From Muricoccus nepalensis (GTDB lineage: Bacteria > Pseudomonadota > Alphaproteobacteria > Acetobacterales > Acetobacteraceae), in contig NZ_RCZP01000004.1 of NCBI RefSeq assembly GCF_006438825.1, forward strand, positions 166,697 to 230,696: a stretch of DNA of 64,000 nucleotides, in the 5' to 3' direction. The first letter of the stretch is position 1. Each line of letters begins with the position of its first letter. The notes beneath the pieces were generated by a model. The model made no database searches and had not been told where the DNA came from. It saw nothing but the letters and a program-made list of their open reading frames with translations. Below, one piece after another: positions 1-10,463 of this stretch. Position numbers and translations under genes: made by a program.

Positions 1-9
1 CTGCACCCT

Positions 10-474
10 ATGGACGAGATCGACCGGAACATCCTCATTGCCGTGCAGCAGGACGGCGCTGCGGGGCTGGCGGAGCTATCCAAGGTCGCGGGCCTCTCGG
101 TCTCGGCGACGGCGGAGCGGGTGAAGCGGCTGGAGGAGCGCGAGACGATCCGCGGCTGGCACGCGGCGCTGGACCCGGCGGCCGTGGGCTGCGCGCTGCT
201 CGCCTTCGTGATGGTGGGGCTGCGGCCGGGCCGCGACGATGGCGCCTTCCGCAAAGCTATGCGGAAGGCGCCGGCGGTGCTCGAGTGCCACGCGATCAGC
301 GGGTCCTGGGACTACCTGCTGAAGCTGCGCCTGCCGGACCTCTCCGCGCTGGAGCGCTTCGTGGCGGACGAGGTGCGGGGGCAGACCGGGGTGGAGCGGA
401 CCGAGGTGGTGGTCGCGCTCTCCTCGGCGAAGGAGACGATGATCCTGCCGGTGGCCGAGGCGGACGAGGAGTAG
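10..474 (+). CDS. Lrp/AsnC family transcriptional regulator
   Basis: A 154-residue protein of the usual Lrp/AsnC length. The first 60 residues form an AsnC-type winged helix (DEIDRNILIAVQQDG, then an SVSATAERVKRLEE recognition helix). Residues 65-145 look like the RAM effector-binding sandwich. Family members sense amino acids and bind DNA as octamers or higher forms. The next gene is a convergent ABC binding protein, so control of the peptide-uptake locus is possible but is inference. The start is the first ATG after the window edge, so an upstream start cannot be excluded. Confidence 0.9.
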   Translation: MDEIDRNILIAVQQDGAAGLAELSKVAGLSVSATAERVKRLEERETIRGWHAALDPAAVGCALLAFVMVGLRPGRDDGAFRKAMRKAPAVLECHAISGSWDYLLKLRLPDLSALERFVADEVRGQTGVERTEVVVALSSAKETMILPVAEADEE

Positions 475-501
475 TCCCCTCCCCGCTTCGGCCCGCCGGC
501 G

Positions 502-2124
502 TCAGGCTGCCGGGGTGACGCCGGTGGCCAGGGTGCGCTCGTCGGCGCGGGCGTCGTAGGCGAGGCCGCGCTTGAGCGCCCAGATGTTCACGAGCTGGAA
601 CAGGGGCATGAAGGCTTGGTCGTCCATGGCCATCTTCACGGCCTGCTGGAGCAGCTTCTCGCGCTCCTCGTTGTCGAGCGTGGCCGTCGCCTTCTCGGTC
701 AGGGCGTCGAGGGCGGGGTTGCTGTAGCGGGCGGTGTTGTTGGTGCCCATGCGCTTGGCGGCGTCGTAGGTGCCGGTGATGTTGACGAGGGTGTAGGAGG
801 CCTCGCCCGTCACGCTGCCCCAGCCCGTGAGGCGGGCGGCGAATTCCTGGCGGTTGCTGCGCACGGAGTAGGTGGTCCAGGGCAGGGCCTCCACCTGCGT
901 CTGGACGCCGACGCGCTGCCACATCTGGGCGACGGCCTGGATGGTGCGGGAGTCGTTGGGGTAGCGGTCGTTCGGGCCGTGCAGCGTGAGCTTGAAGCCC
1001 TGGGGGAAGCCGGCCTCGGCCAGCAGGGCCTTGGCGCGCTCGGCGTTGAAGGGGTCGGGCTTGACCTCGGGGTTGTAGGAGTAGGAGCCGGGGGGCAGCC
1101 ACTGGCCGGTGGGAGCGGCGGTGCCCTCCATGACCTGGCGGCAGAGGGCCTCGCGGTTGATGGCCAGCGACAGGGCCTGGCGGATGCGGAGGTCGTGGAA
1201 GGGGTTCTTCGGCAGAGGCTGGCCGGCGTTGTCGGTCACGAAGGGCACCGCGCCATCCCGCGAGCGGTCGAGGGTGAGGTAGATGACGCGCACGCCCTGG
1301 ACCTCGGCCAGCACCACGCGGCTCTCGCGCTTCAGGCGGGCGAGATCGCTGGTGGGGACCTGGTCGATCAGGTCGACGTCGCCGGCGAGCAGGGCCGCGG
1401 TGCGGGCGCTGTCGTTGCCGATGAAGCGGTAGGAGACGCGGGCCCAGGGCTGCTTCGGGCCGAACCAGTCGTCGTTGCGGACGAGCTCCGTGCGGTCCCC
1501 AGGGGCGTAGGAGACGACCTTGTAGGGGCCGGTGCCGATGGCGGCCTTGCCGGAGTTGTAGTCCTCCGTGCCCGCGCCCGCGCCGGCGTGGCGGGAGACG
1601 ATCGCGACCGAGCCGAGGTCGGTCGGCAGGAGGGGCGAGGGCGCGGCGGTGTGGAAGCGCACCGTCAGCGGGTCCACCACCTCGGTGCGCTGGATGGCGC
1701 GGACGAAGCCGCCGAAGCCGCCGGGGGAGTTCGGGACGTTGGGCGCGCGCTCGATCGTGAAGGCGACGTCGTCGGCGGTGAAGTCGCGGCCGTCGTGCCA
1801 CTTCACGCCGGGACGGAGCTTGAACTCCCAGACCTTCTCCGAGACCGGGTTCCAGGAGAGGGCGAGGCCGGGGACGAGGCGGGTCTGGGCGTCGCGCTCC
1901 ACCAGCCGGTCGAAGACGTGCATCGAGAGGCTGTTGTTCGGGGAGGCGTTGTAGAAGTGCGGGTCGAGCGAGGTGACGGCGCCGCCTATGCCGATGGTGA
2001 GCGGCCGGCCGGCCGGGGCGGCCGTGCCCTGGGCCTTCGCGAGGGAGGGGGCGAGGCCGCCGGTGATCGCGGCGAGGGCGGCGGGTGCCGTGACGAAAAG
2101 GCGCCGGCTGATGGGCTGGGTCAC
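502..2124 (-). CDS. ABC transporter substrate-binding protein, peptide/nickel (DppA/SBP_bac_5) family, Tat-exported
   Basis: A 540-residue periplasmic binding protein. The N-terminus has a twin-arginine signal (SRRLF, then an Ala-rich hydrophobic core), and the SBP_bac_5 fold runs from about residue 42 (TSLDPHFYNASPNN, FKLRPGVKWHDG, TADDVAFTIE). The reading frame stays open far upstream, but the chosen start is a GTG preceded by GGGAGAG, which puts the Tat motif at residues 6-8. It is divergent from the next two genes, which encode close relatives, and the 108-bp gap probably holds both promoters. The substrate is likely a di/oligopeptide but cannot be read from sequence. Confidence 0.88.
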   Translation of the reverse strand: MTQPISRRLFVTAPAALAAITGGLAPSLAKAQGTAAPAGRPLTIGIGGAVTSLDPHFYNASPNNSLSMHVFDRLVERDAQTRLVPGLALSWNPVSEKVWEFKLRPGVKWHDGRDFTADDVAFTIERAPNVPNSPGGFGGFVRAIQRTEVVDPLTVRFHTAAPSPLLPTDLGSVAIVSRHAGAGAGTEDYNSGKAAIGTGPYKVVSYAPGDRTELVRNDDWFGPKQPWARVSYRFIGNDSARTAALLAGDVDLIDQVPTSDLARLKRESRVVLAEVQGVRVIYLTLDRSRDGAVPFVTDNAGQPLPKNPFHDLRIRQALSLAINREALCRQVMEGTAAPTGQWLPPGSYSYNPEVKPDPFNAERAKALLAEAGFPQGFKLTLHGPNDRYPNDSRTIQAVAQMWQRVGVQTQVEALPWTTYSVRSNRQEFAARLTGWGSVTGEASYTLVNITGTYDAAKRMGTNNTARYSNPALDALTEKATATLDNEEREKLLQQAVKMAMDDQAFMPLFQLVNIWALKRGLAYDARADERTLATGVTPAA

Positions 2125-2232
2125 GCGTAGCTCTCCCGTTTGTAATGTCTTGGGGGCGCAAACTAGCGGCAGGGTGGGCGGACTGCTAGAAGGGCCGCTG
2201 GGGAAGCGCCATCGGGAAACCCGGGGAACTGC

Positions 2233-3822
2233 ATGCAGCGAGTAGCCATGGCGGCCTGTGCCGCCTTCCTGTCCTGCGCCGCCCTCGTCCCGCCCTCCGC
2301 CGGGCAGACGCTCAACCTTGCGGTGGGCGCGCCGGTCACCTCGCTCGACCCCCATTACCACGCGCTGTCGCCGAACTACGCGGTGGCGGACATGCTGTTC
2401 GACAGCCTGACGAGCTTCGACGCGCGGGCGCGGGTGGTGCCGCGGCTGGCGGCGAGCTGGCGCCCGGTGGCGGAGGACGTGTGGGAGTTCAGGCTCCGGC
2501 CCGGCGTCACCTTCCACAACGGCAACGCCTTCACCGCCGAGGACGTGGCCTTCACCATCGCGCGCGTGCCGACGGTGCCGAACAGCCCCTCCTCCTACGG
2601 GATCTACACGCGGGCGGTGCGGCGGGTGGAGGTGGTGGACCCGCTGACGGTGCGGCTGCACACGAACGGACCCTACCCGCTGCTGCCCACCGACCTCGCA
2701 CAGGTAGAGATGCTCGACAGCGAGACCCACGCGAACCCGCTGACCGAGGAGTTCAACTCCGGCAAGATCGCCATCGGCACCGGGCCGTTCCGGCTGGTGA
2801 GCCACCGCAACGGCGACCGGATCGAGTACGCGCGCAACGACGCCTATTTCGGCGAGCGGCCGCACTGGGCGCGCGTGATTTACCGAATGATCACGAACGA
2901 CGCGGCGCGCACGGCGGCGCTGCTGTCGGGCGACGTCGACTTCATCGACCAGGTGCCGACGAGCGACATCGCGAAGCTGCGGGGGGATTCCCGGGTGCAG
3001 CTGAGCGAGGTCGACGGGCTGCGGCTGATCTACCTCGCGCTCGACCACTCGCGGGAGGCGGCCTCGCCCTTCGCGCTGGGGGAGGACGGTCGGCCCCTGC
3101 CTCGCAACCCGCTGAAGGACGCGCGGGTGCGGCGGGCGCTCTCCCTGGCCATCGACCGCGGCGCCATTGCCGAGCGGGTGATGGAGGGGGCGGCGACGCC
3201 GGCGGCGCAGCTGCTGCCGGCGGGGGGCTTCGGCTCCATCCCGGGGCTGGTGGCGCAGCGGGGCGACCCGGACGGCGCGCGGCGGCTCCTGGCGGAGGCG
3301 GGGTATCCGAACGGCTTCCGGCTGACGCTGCACGGGCCGAACGACCGCTACATGAACGACGCGCGCATCATCCAGGCGATCGGGCAGATGTGGACGCGGG
3401 CGGGGGTGCGGACGAGCGTGGGGGCGCAGCCCTGGGCGACCTTCGTGGGGCGAGCCGGGCGGCAGGAGCTCTCGGCCATGCTGGCGGGCTGGGGGACCTC
3501 CTCCGGCGAGGCCTCGAGCCCGCTGCGGTCGCTGCTGGCGACCTACAACGCGGCGCGGGGCTTCGGGGGGTCCAACCGGGGGCGCTACAGCAACCCGGAG
3601 ATGGACGCGGCGATGGAGGCGGCGCTGCGGACGCTCGACGACGAGCGGCGCGAGGCGCTGCTGCGCGAGGCGACGCGGATCGCGATGGAGGATGTCGGCA
3701 TCATCCCGATTCACATCCAGCGGAACATCTGGGCCATGCGTCGGGGGCTGCGGCACGAGGCGCGGGCGGACGAGCTGACGCGGGCACAGGATGTGCAACC
3801 GGCGGAATTAGCGCAGCGGTGA
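2233..3822 (+). CDS. ABC transporter substrate-binding protein, DppA-like (first in operon)
   Basis: A 529-residue SBP_bac_5 binding protein with a Sec-type signal peptide (hydrophobic residues 5-22, cleavage likely after PPSAG). It shares the family signature TSLDPHYHALSPN, FRLRPGVTFHNG and TAEDVAFTIARVP with both neighbours, and its C-terminal half (LHGPNDRYMNDARIIQAIGQ) is almost word-for-word that of the next gene. It is the first gene of a run that leads through a second binding protein into permeases and ATPases. Family role: delivery of peptides or related solutes to the membrane complex. Confidence 0.9.
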   Translation: MQRVAMAACAAFLSCAALVPPSAGQTLNLAVGAPVTSLDPHYHALSPNYAVADMLFDSLTSFDARARVVPRLAASWRPVAEDVWEFRLRPGVTFHNGNAFTAEDVAFTIARVPTVPNSPSSYGIYTRAVRRVEVVDPLTVRLHTNGPYPLLPTDLAQVEMLDSETHANPLTEEFNSGKIAIGTGPFRLVSHRNGDRIEYARNDAYFGERPHWARVIYRMITNDAARTAALLSGDVDFIDQVPTSDIAKLRGDSRVQLSEVDGLRLIYLALDHSREAASPFALGEDGRPLPRNPLKDARVRRALSLAIDRGAIAERVMEGAATPAAQLLPAGGFGSIPGLVAQRGDPDGARRLLAEAGYPNGFRLTLHGPNDRYMNDARIIQAIGQMWTRAGVRTSVGAQPWATFVGRAGRQELSAMLAGWGTSSGEASSPLRSLLATYNAARGFGGSNRGRYSNPEMDAAMEAALRTLDDERREALLREATRIAMEDVGIIPIHIQRNIWAMRRGLRHEARADELTRAQDVQPAELAQR

Positions 3823-3843
3823 CGCGCGCGTGAAGGAGGGCTG

Positions 3844-5427
3844 ATGAGGAAGCTTCTGCTGGGTGCGACGGTGGCCTTGGCGGCCATGGCCGGCGGTTCG
3901 GTGCCGGGGCGGGCGCAGACGCTCACCATGGCCGTCGGCGCGCCGGTGACGTCGCTCGACCCGCATTACCACCAGCTCTCGCCCAACAACGCCGTGTCGG
4001 ACATGGTGTTCGACAAGCTGGTGAACACGGACGCGCAGTCCCGCAACGTCCCGGGGCTGGCGACGGAGTGGCGGGTGGTCGGCCCGACGACCTGGGAGTT
4101 CAAGCTGCGGCCAGGGGTGCGGTTCCACAACGGCAATCCCTTCACGGCCGAGGACGTGGCCTTCACCATCGCCCGCCTGCCGAACGTGCCGAACAGCCCG
4201 GCCTCCTACGCCGTCTACGCGCGCCCAATCACGCGGGTGGAGGTGGTGGACCCGCTGACGGTGCGCTTCCACACGGCGCAGCCCTACCCGCTGCTGCCGC
4301 TCGACATGACGAACGTGCGCATCCTCGACAAGGAAACGCACGAGAACGCGACGACGGACGACTTCAACGCGGTGCGGGCGGCGGTCGGGACCGGGCCCTA
4401 CCGCGTGGTGAGCTACCGCAACGGCGACCGCATCGAGTTCGCGCGGAACGACGAGTACTGGGGGCCGAAGCCGGCCTATCAGCGCGTCAACTACCGCATG
4501 ATCACGAACGACGCCTCCCGCACGGCGGCGCTGCTGGCGGGGGACGTGGACTTCATCGACCAGGTGCCGACGACGGACCTGACGAAGCTTCGCACCGACA
4601 ACCGCGTCGCGCTGAGCGAGACGGTGGGGCTGCGGCTGATCTTCCTCGGGCTGGACCACCTGCGCGGGCCGAACGAGAACTCGCCCTTCATCACCGACAA
4701 CGACGGCAAGCCGCTGGGGCGCAACCCGCTGCGGGACGTGCGGGTCAGGCGGGCGCTGTCCATGGCCGTCGACCGGCAGGCGATCGTCGAGCGGCTGATG
4801 GAGGGGGCGGCGACGCCGGCGGGGCAGTTCCTGCCGCCGGGGGTCACGGGCCACGTGCCGGACGTGCAGCCCACCCGCTACGACCCCGAGGGCGCGAAGC
4901 GGCTGCTGGCGGAGGCGGGGTACCCGAATGGCTTTCGCATCCAGCTGAACGGACCGAACGACCGCTACATCAACGATGGGCGCATCATCCAGGCGATCGG
5001 GCAGACCTGGACGCGGATCGGGGTCCGGACCGCGGTGGAGGGGCAGACCTGGTCGGTCTTCGTCGGGCGGGCGGCGCGGCAGGACTTCTCCGCGCATCTC
5101 ATCGGCTGGGGGTCAAATCCGGACGGGTCGCACCCGCTGCGTAACATTCTCGCGACCGTGAACGCGGAGAAGGGCTGGGGCGCCTCCAACCGCGGGCGCT
5201 ACTCCAACCCCGAGGTGGACCGGTTGCTCGAGGCATCGCTGACGGAGCTCGACGAGGAGAAGCGGCAGAAGCTGGTGCTGGACGCCGAACGGATCGCGGC
5301 GGAGGACGTGGCGGTGATCCCGATCCACATCCAGACGAACATCTGGGCGATGCGGCGCGGCATCCGGCACGATGCTCGCAATGACGAGCTGTCGCGGGCC
5401 CAGGACGTGCGGCCGGCGGGCCCCTGA
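3844..5427 (+). CDS. ABC transporter substrate-binding protein, DppA-like (second in operon)
   Basis: A 527-residue paralogue of the preceding gene, 21 bp downstream, with a Sec signal peptide (residues 4-24) and the same SBP_bac_5 blocks (TSLDPHYHQLSPNN, FKLRPGVRFHNG, QLNGPNDRYINDGRIIQAIG). The start has an AGGAGGGCTG-like ribosome site just upstream. Tandem duplication followed by divergence is the simplest reading: both copies probably serve the same permease pair with different ligand range. The substrate is not determinable here. Confidence 0.9.
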   Translation: MRKLLLGATVALAAMAGGSVPGRAQTLTMAVGAPVTSLDPHYHQLSPNNAVSDMVFDKLVNTDAQSRNVPGLATEWRVVGPTTWEFKLRPGVRFHNGNPFTAEDVAFTIARLPNVPNSPASYAVYARPITRVEVVDPLTVRFHTAQPYPLLPLDMTNVRILDKETHENATTDDFNAVRAAVGTGPYRVVSYRNGDRIEFARNDEYWGPKPAYQRVNYRMITNDASRTAALLAGDVDFIDQVPTTDLTKLRTDNRVALSETVGLRLIFLGLDHLRGPNENSPFITDNDGKPLGRNPLRDVRVRRALSMAVDRQAIVERLMEGAATPAGQFLPPGVTGHVPDVQPTRYDPEGAKRLLAEAGYPNGFRIQLNGPNDRYINDGRIIQAIGQTWTRIGVRTAVEGQTWSVFVGRAARQDFSAHLIGWGSNPDGSHPLRNILATVNAEKGWGASNRGRYSNPEVDRLLEASLTELDEEKRQKLVLDAERIAAEDVAVIPIHIQTNIWAMRRGIRHDARNDELSRAQDVRPAGP

Positions 5428-5474
5428 GGGCACGGCTTGACGGGAGCGGCGGTGATGACGGAAAGGGATAGGGC

Positions 5475-6449
5475 ATGAGCGTTTACCTACTGCGCCGGCT
5501 TATCCAAGCCGCGTTGGTCATGCTGGCCATGTCCGTCATCGTCTTCGTGGGCGTCTACGCGATCGGCGACCCCGTGGAGATCCTGATCTCCCCGGACGCG
5601 GACCAGTTCGAGCGGGCGCGGGCGATCGCGGCGCTCGGCCTCGATAAGCCGTTGTACGAGCAATACTTCTCCTTCCTCGGCAACGCGCTGCGGGGCGATC
5701 TCGGGCGGTCCTTCGTGTTCAACGAGCCCGCGCTGCAGCTCATCGGGCAGCGGGCGCCGGCGACGCTGGAGCTTGCCTTCGGGGCGACGATCCTCGCGAT
5801 TCTGGTCGGGCTGCCGCTCGGGCTCTACGCGGGGCTGCGGCCGAACGGGGCGGGCGCGAAGGCGATTATGGCGGGGTCAATCCTCGGCTTCTCGCTGCCG
5901 ACCTTCTGGGTCGGGCTGATGCTGATCATGGTGTTTGCCGTGCAACTGGGCTGGTTGCCCTCCACGGGGCGGGGCGAGACGGCGGAGTTCCTGGGGATGC
6001 GCTGGTCCTTCCTGACCTGGGACGGGCTGCGGCACATGGCGATGCCGGCGCTGAACCTCGCGCTGTTCAAGATCAGCCTCGTGATCCGCCTGACCCGCGC
6101 CGGTGTGCGCGAGACGATGCTGATGGACTACGTGAAATTCGCGCGCGCCAAGGGGCTCTCGCCCCAACGGGTGATCGGGGTGCACGTGTTCAAGAACATC
6201 CTCATCCCCGTGGTGACGGTGGTGGGGCTGGAGCTGGGCTCGACCATCGCCTTCTCCGTGGTGACGGAGAGCGTCTTCGCCTGGCCGGGCATGGGCAAGC
6301 TGATCATCGACAGCATCAACGTGCTCGACCGACCCGTGATCGTCGCCTACCTCATGAGCATCGTGCTCATGTTCATCATCATCAACCTCGTGGTGGACCT
6401 GCTCTACTCGGTCCTTGATCCGCGCGTTCGGCTGGAGAGCAAGGGATGA
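5475..6449 (+). CDS. ABC transporter permease, DppB-like
   Basis: A 324-residue inner-membrane permease with about six membrane segments. It starts in the typical DppB way (YLLRRLIQAALVMLAMSVIVF), and the cytoplasmic EAA-type loop (YVKFARAKGLSPQRVIGVHVFKNILIPV) lies near residues 216-245. It forms half of the translocation pore with the next gene, whose ATG overlaps its stop codon (ATGA). It sits 47 bp after the second binding protein, in the same operon. Confidence 0.93.
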   Translation: MSVYLLRRLIQAALVMLAMSVIVFVGVYAIGDPVEILISPDADQFERARAIAALGLDKPLYEQYFSFLGNALRGDLGRSFVFNEPALQLIGQRAPATLELAFGATILAILVGLPLGLYAGLRPNGAGAKAIMAGSILGFSLPTFWVGLMLIMVFAVQLGWLPSTGRGETAEFLGMRWSFLTWDGLRHMAMPALNLALFKISLVIRLTRAGVRETMLMDYVKFARAKGLSPQRVIGVHVFKNILIPVVTVVGLELGSTIAFSVVTESVFAWPGMGKLIIDSINVLDRPVIVAYLMSIVLMFIIINLVVDLLYSVLDPRVRLESKG

Positions 6450-7369
6450 GCGCGACCACCGCGGGCGCCGCGCCGGCCGCCAAGGCGCCCCGGGTCGAGA
6501 CGCCGTTCCGGCGCTTCGTCTCGGAGTTCTTCGAGAGCAAGATCGCGACGGGGGCGCTGGTGGTCCTCGTCGCCATTGTACTGGTCGCGATCTTCGCGCC
6601 GCTGATCTCGCCGCAGAACCCCTACGACCTCGCGCAGCTCGACATCATGGACGGGCGGCTGGAGCCGGGGTCGCGCAACGGCGACGACACCATGACCTAC
6701 TGGCTCGGCACCGACGACCAGGGCCGGGACATGCTGTCGGGCATCATGTACGGGCTGCGCATCAGCCTCATCGTCGGGGCGGGATCGGCCATCGCGGCGG
6801 CGGTGGTGGGGGCCTCGCTGGGGATGCTCGCGGCCTATGCCGGCGGGCGGACCGACACGATCATCATGCGGCTGGTGGACCTCCAGCTCTCCTTCCCGAC
6901 CATCCTTTCGGCGCTGATGATCCTCGCCTTCCTCGGCAAGGGGATCATGAACGTCGTCATCGCGCTGATCGTGGTGGAGTGGGCCTACTACGCGCGGACC
7001 GTGCGAGGGACGGCGCTGGTGGAGCGGCGGCGGGAGTATATCGAGGCGGCGCAGTGCCTGGCGCTGCCGACGCGGCGGATCATCTTCCGCCACCTGCTGC
7101 CGAACTGCATGCCGCCGCTGATCGTGGTGGGGACCATCCAGATCGCGCGCGCCATCGCGCTGGAGGCGACCTTGTCCTTCCTCGGCCTGGGCGTGCCGAT
7201 CACCGAGCCCTCGCTCGGGCTGCTGATCGCCAACGGCTACGAGTACATGCTCTCCGGCAAGTACTGGATCTCCTTCTACCCAGGCATCGCGCTGCTGATC
7301 ACGATCGTCTCGATCAACCTGGTCGGCGACCATCTGCGCGACGTTCTCAACCCCCGGCTGAAGAAGTAA
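6446..7369 (+). CDS. ABC transporter permease, DppC-like
   Basis: A 307-residue permease. The N-terminal extension before the first membrane helix and the TDDQGRDMLSGIMYGLRISL block near residue 90 are DppC/OppC hallmarks. The EAA loop (EAAQCLALPTRRIIFRHLLPN) is near residues 200-220. The start overlaps the stop of the DppB-like gene by four bases, so translation is probably coupled and the two subunits made in equal amounts. The ATPase gene starts one base after its stop. Confidence 0.93.
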   Translation: MSATTAGAAPAAKAPRVETPFRRFVSEFFESKIATGALVVLVAIVLVAIFAPLISPQNPYDLAQLDIMDGRLEPGSRNGDDTMTYWLGTDDQGRDMLSGIMYGLRISLIVGAGSAIAAAVVGASLGMLAAYAGGRTDTIIMRLVDLQLSFPTILSALMILAFLGKGIMNVVIALIVVEWAYYARTVRGTALVERRREYIEAAQCLALPTRRIIFRHLLPNCMPPLIVVGTIQIARAIALEATLSFLGLGVPITEPSLGLLIANGYEYMLSGKYWISFYPGIALLITIVSINLVGDHLRDVLNPRLKK

Positions 7370-7370
7370 C

Positions 7371-8377
7371 GTGCAGCCCAACATCCCCGCCTCCGCCGCC
7401 CCTCCCACCCTGCAGGTCCGGAACCTGCGGACGCATTTCTTCACGCGGGCCGGGGTGGTGCCGGCGGTGAACGACGTGTCCTTCAACGTGGGGCGCGGGA
7501 AGGTGCTCGGGCTCGTCGGCGAGTCCGGCTCGGGCAAGACGGTCACGGGCTTCTCCATCATGCGGCTGGTGGACGAGCCCGGGCGGATCGTGGGGGGCGA
7601 GATGCTCTTCGGCGGCCGGGACCTGGTGAAGACGTCCGAGGAGGAGATGCGGGCGATCCGGGGGAACCGGATCGCGATGATCTTCCAGGACCCGATGATG
7701 ACGCTGAACCCGGTCCTGCGGATCGACACGCAGATGATCGAGACGATGCAGGCGCACCGGAAGATCAGCCACGACGACGCGCGTCAGCGGGCGCGGGACA
7801 CGCTGGGGATGGTGGGCATCCCTTCCCCGGACGAGCGGCTGAAGGCCTACCCGCACCAGTTCTCGGGCGGCATGCGCCAGCGCGTGGCCATCGCGATCGC
7901 GCTGCTGCACGAGCCCGAGCTGATCGTGGCGGACGAGCCCACGACGGCGCTGGACGTGACGATCCAGGGGCAGATCCTGGCGGAGGTGCAGAAGCTGGCG
8001 GCGAACACCGGCACCTCCATCATCTGGATCACGCACGACCTCTCGGTGGTGGCCGGGCTCGCGGACGACATCGCCGTGATGTACGCGGGCAAGATCGCGG
8101 AGTACGGCGCGGTGGACGAGGTGCTGGACCATCCGCTGCACCCCTACACGCACGGGCTGCTGGGCTCCGTGCCCAGCCGCAACAAGCGGGGGCAGCCGCT
8201 GCTGCAGATCCCGGGGATGACCCCCTCCCTGCTCAACCTGCCGGTGGGCTGCCCCTTCCGCACGCGCTGCCCGCGGGCGGCCGAGGTTTGCGCGCAGGAC
8301 CCGCCGATGGCCGAGATCCTGCCCGCGCACGAGGCGCGCTGCTTCCGGCCGCATCTCGAGGAAGCGGGAGTGGCCGC

Positions 8378-8381
<4 letters not shown>
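7371..8381 (+). CDS. ABC transporter ATP-binding protein, DppD-like
   Basis: A 336-residue ATPase with Walker A GESGSGKT (about residue 50), signature motif FSGGMRQR, Walker B ELIVADEP and the oligopeptide-transporter C-terminal domain with its Cys-rich motif (CPFRTRCPRAAEVC, likely the Fe-S-type Cys cluster of DppD/OppD). It starts with GTG immediately after the permease stop. It should pair with the next ATPase to power the DppBC-type pore. Confidence 0.94.
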
Positions 8382-9441
<1,060 letters not shown>

Positions 9442-9442
<1 letters not shown>

Positions 9443-9555
9443 TGCGCGCGGTGCTGGTGCTGCTCGCGCTGATCGGGCTCGCGGCCTGCGAGACGCGGGA
9501 GGGGTCGCGCGGGGCCTATGTCGGTGGTAGTGGCGGATTCAACAGCCTTCGCTGA
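9442..9555 (+). CDS. Small lipoprotein (37 residues)
   Basis: A very short open frame whose ATG shares a base with the stop of the DppF-like gene (TGATG). It encodes a hydrophobic signal of about 14 residues ending in the lipobox LAAC, so Cys15 would be lipidated, followed by a 22-residue Gly/Ser-rich tail (GAYVGGSGGFNSLR). The overlap and the clean lipobox make it credible despite its size. It recalls entericidin-like micro-lipoproteins, but no specific function is assignable; it may simply ride with the transporter operon. Confidence 0.65.
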
Positions 9556-9564
9556 GGAAACGCC

Positions 9565-9945
9565 ATGAGCCGCTTCGCCTTCGACCACGTGCACCTGCGC
9601 AGCCCCGACCCGGACGCGACGGCGGCCTGGTTCGTGGAGCACTTCGACTGCGCGCCGAAGGGGCGGAACGAGGGGCCGTCGAGCCTTCGGGTGATGCTCG
9701 ACCTCGGCGGCATCAACGTCTTCATCGACCGGGTGCCGGCCTCCACGCCGGGCAACCCGCCCGCGCCCTTCCTCGGGATCGAGCACCTGGCGGTGGCCGT
9801 GAGCGGGATCGACGCGATCGTCGAGGGGATGCGGGCGAAAGGCGTGCGCGTGGTGGTGGAGCCGAACGACGTAAGGCCGGGCACGCGGATCGCCTTCGTC
9901 GAGGGGCCGGAGAACGTGCGCGTGGAGCTGCTCCAGCGAGGCTAG
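9565..9945 (+). CDS. VOC (glyoxalase/bleomycin-resistance fold) family protein
   Basis: A 126-residue single vicinal-oxygen-chelate module. It opens with FAFDHVHLRSPDPDATAAWFVEHF and has a second half-repeat (LGIEHLAVAVSGIDAIVEGM) and ends with FVEGPENVRVELLQ. Metal ligands of the fold can be read as His8 or His10, His75 and a C-terminal Glu. Substrate unknown. It lies nine bases after the lipoprotein gene and its stop overlaps that of the convergent DinB-like gene in the tetranucleotide CTAG. Confidence 0.85.
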   Translation: MSRFAFDHVHLRSPDPDATAAWFVEHFDCAPKGRNEGPSSLRVMLDLGGINVFIDRVPASTPGNPPAPFLGIEHLAVAVSGIDAIVEGMRAKGVRVVVEPNDVRPGTRIAFVEGPENVRVELLQRG

Positions 9946-10463
9946 GCGTCGTCCAGGACGAGGAAGAGGTCGGTGTCGCCGGTGTCCTCGCCGGCGGCGG
10001 TGAGCAGGGCGTGGGCCTGTCCGCGGTGATGGGTCTGGTGGTTGAAGAAGTGGGTGACGAGGAGGGCGCGGGGGCGCGTGACCTCGCGCCCGGCGGCGCC
10101 GCTGAACCAGGTGAGGTCGCCGGCGAGCCATTCGGGTGAGAGGCCGGCGGTCCAGCCGGCGATGCGGGCGTCCATGGCCGCGCGCCTGGCAGCCAGGGCG
10201 TCGAAGTCGGGCTCCAGGCCGGTGCTGGCTTGGCCGCCGCCGACGGGCGGCTTCTCGCTGCCGGTGAAGCGCGACATCCACTGCATGTCGCCCCAGAGGA
10301 TGTGGTTCAGCGTGCCGTGGAGGCTGCCGAAGAAGGCGCCGCGGTCCTCGCGCCGGGCGGCGTCCGGCAGCCGGGCCGCCGCGGCGAGGAGGCGGCGGTT
10401 CATCTCGGCGTTGTAGGCCGCCATCATGCGGCACCAGTCCGGCGTGATCATGGGCGTGGTCAT
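9942..10463 (-). CDS. DinB/DUF664-type metal-dependent protein
   Basis: A 173-residue four-helix-bundle protein. The three expected metal-binding histidines can be placed in HGTLNHILWGD (about residue 53) and in the C-terminal HFFNHQTHHRGQ (about residue 145). The family includes thiol-dependent S-transferases and damage-inducible proteins; no substrate is evident. The start chosen has GGAGG eight bases upstream and overlaps the stop of the tandem-GNAT gene as ATGA, so the two are probably co-translated. Confidence 0.85.
   Translation of the reverse strand: MTTPMITPDWCRMMAAYNAEMNRRLLAAAARLPDAARREDRGAFFGSLHGTLNHILWGDMQWMSRFTGSEKPPVGGGQASTGLEPDFDALAARRAAMDARIAGWTAGLSPEWLAGDLTWFSGAAGREVTRPRALLVTHFFNHQTHHRGQAHALLTAAGEDTGDTDLFLVLDDA

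Noticed and set aside
2124..3798. Long N-terminal extension of the 502-2124 binding protein
   Set aside because: The extension is antisense to the next binding protein and lacks any signal; the GTG with ribosome site and Tat motif marks the true start.
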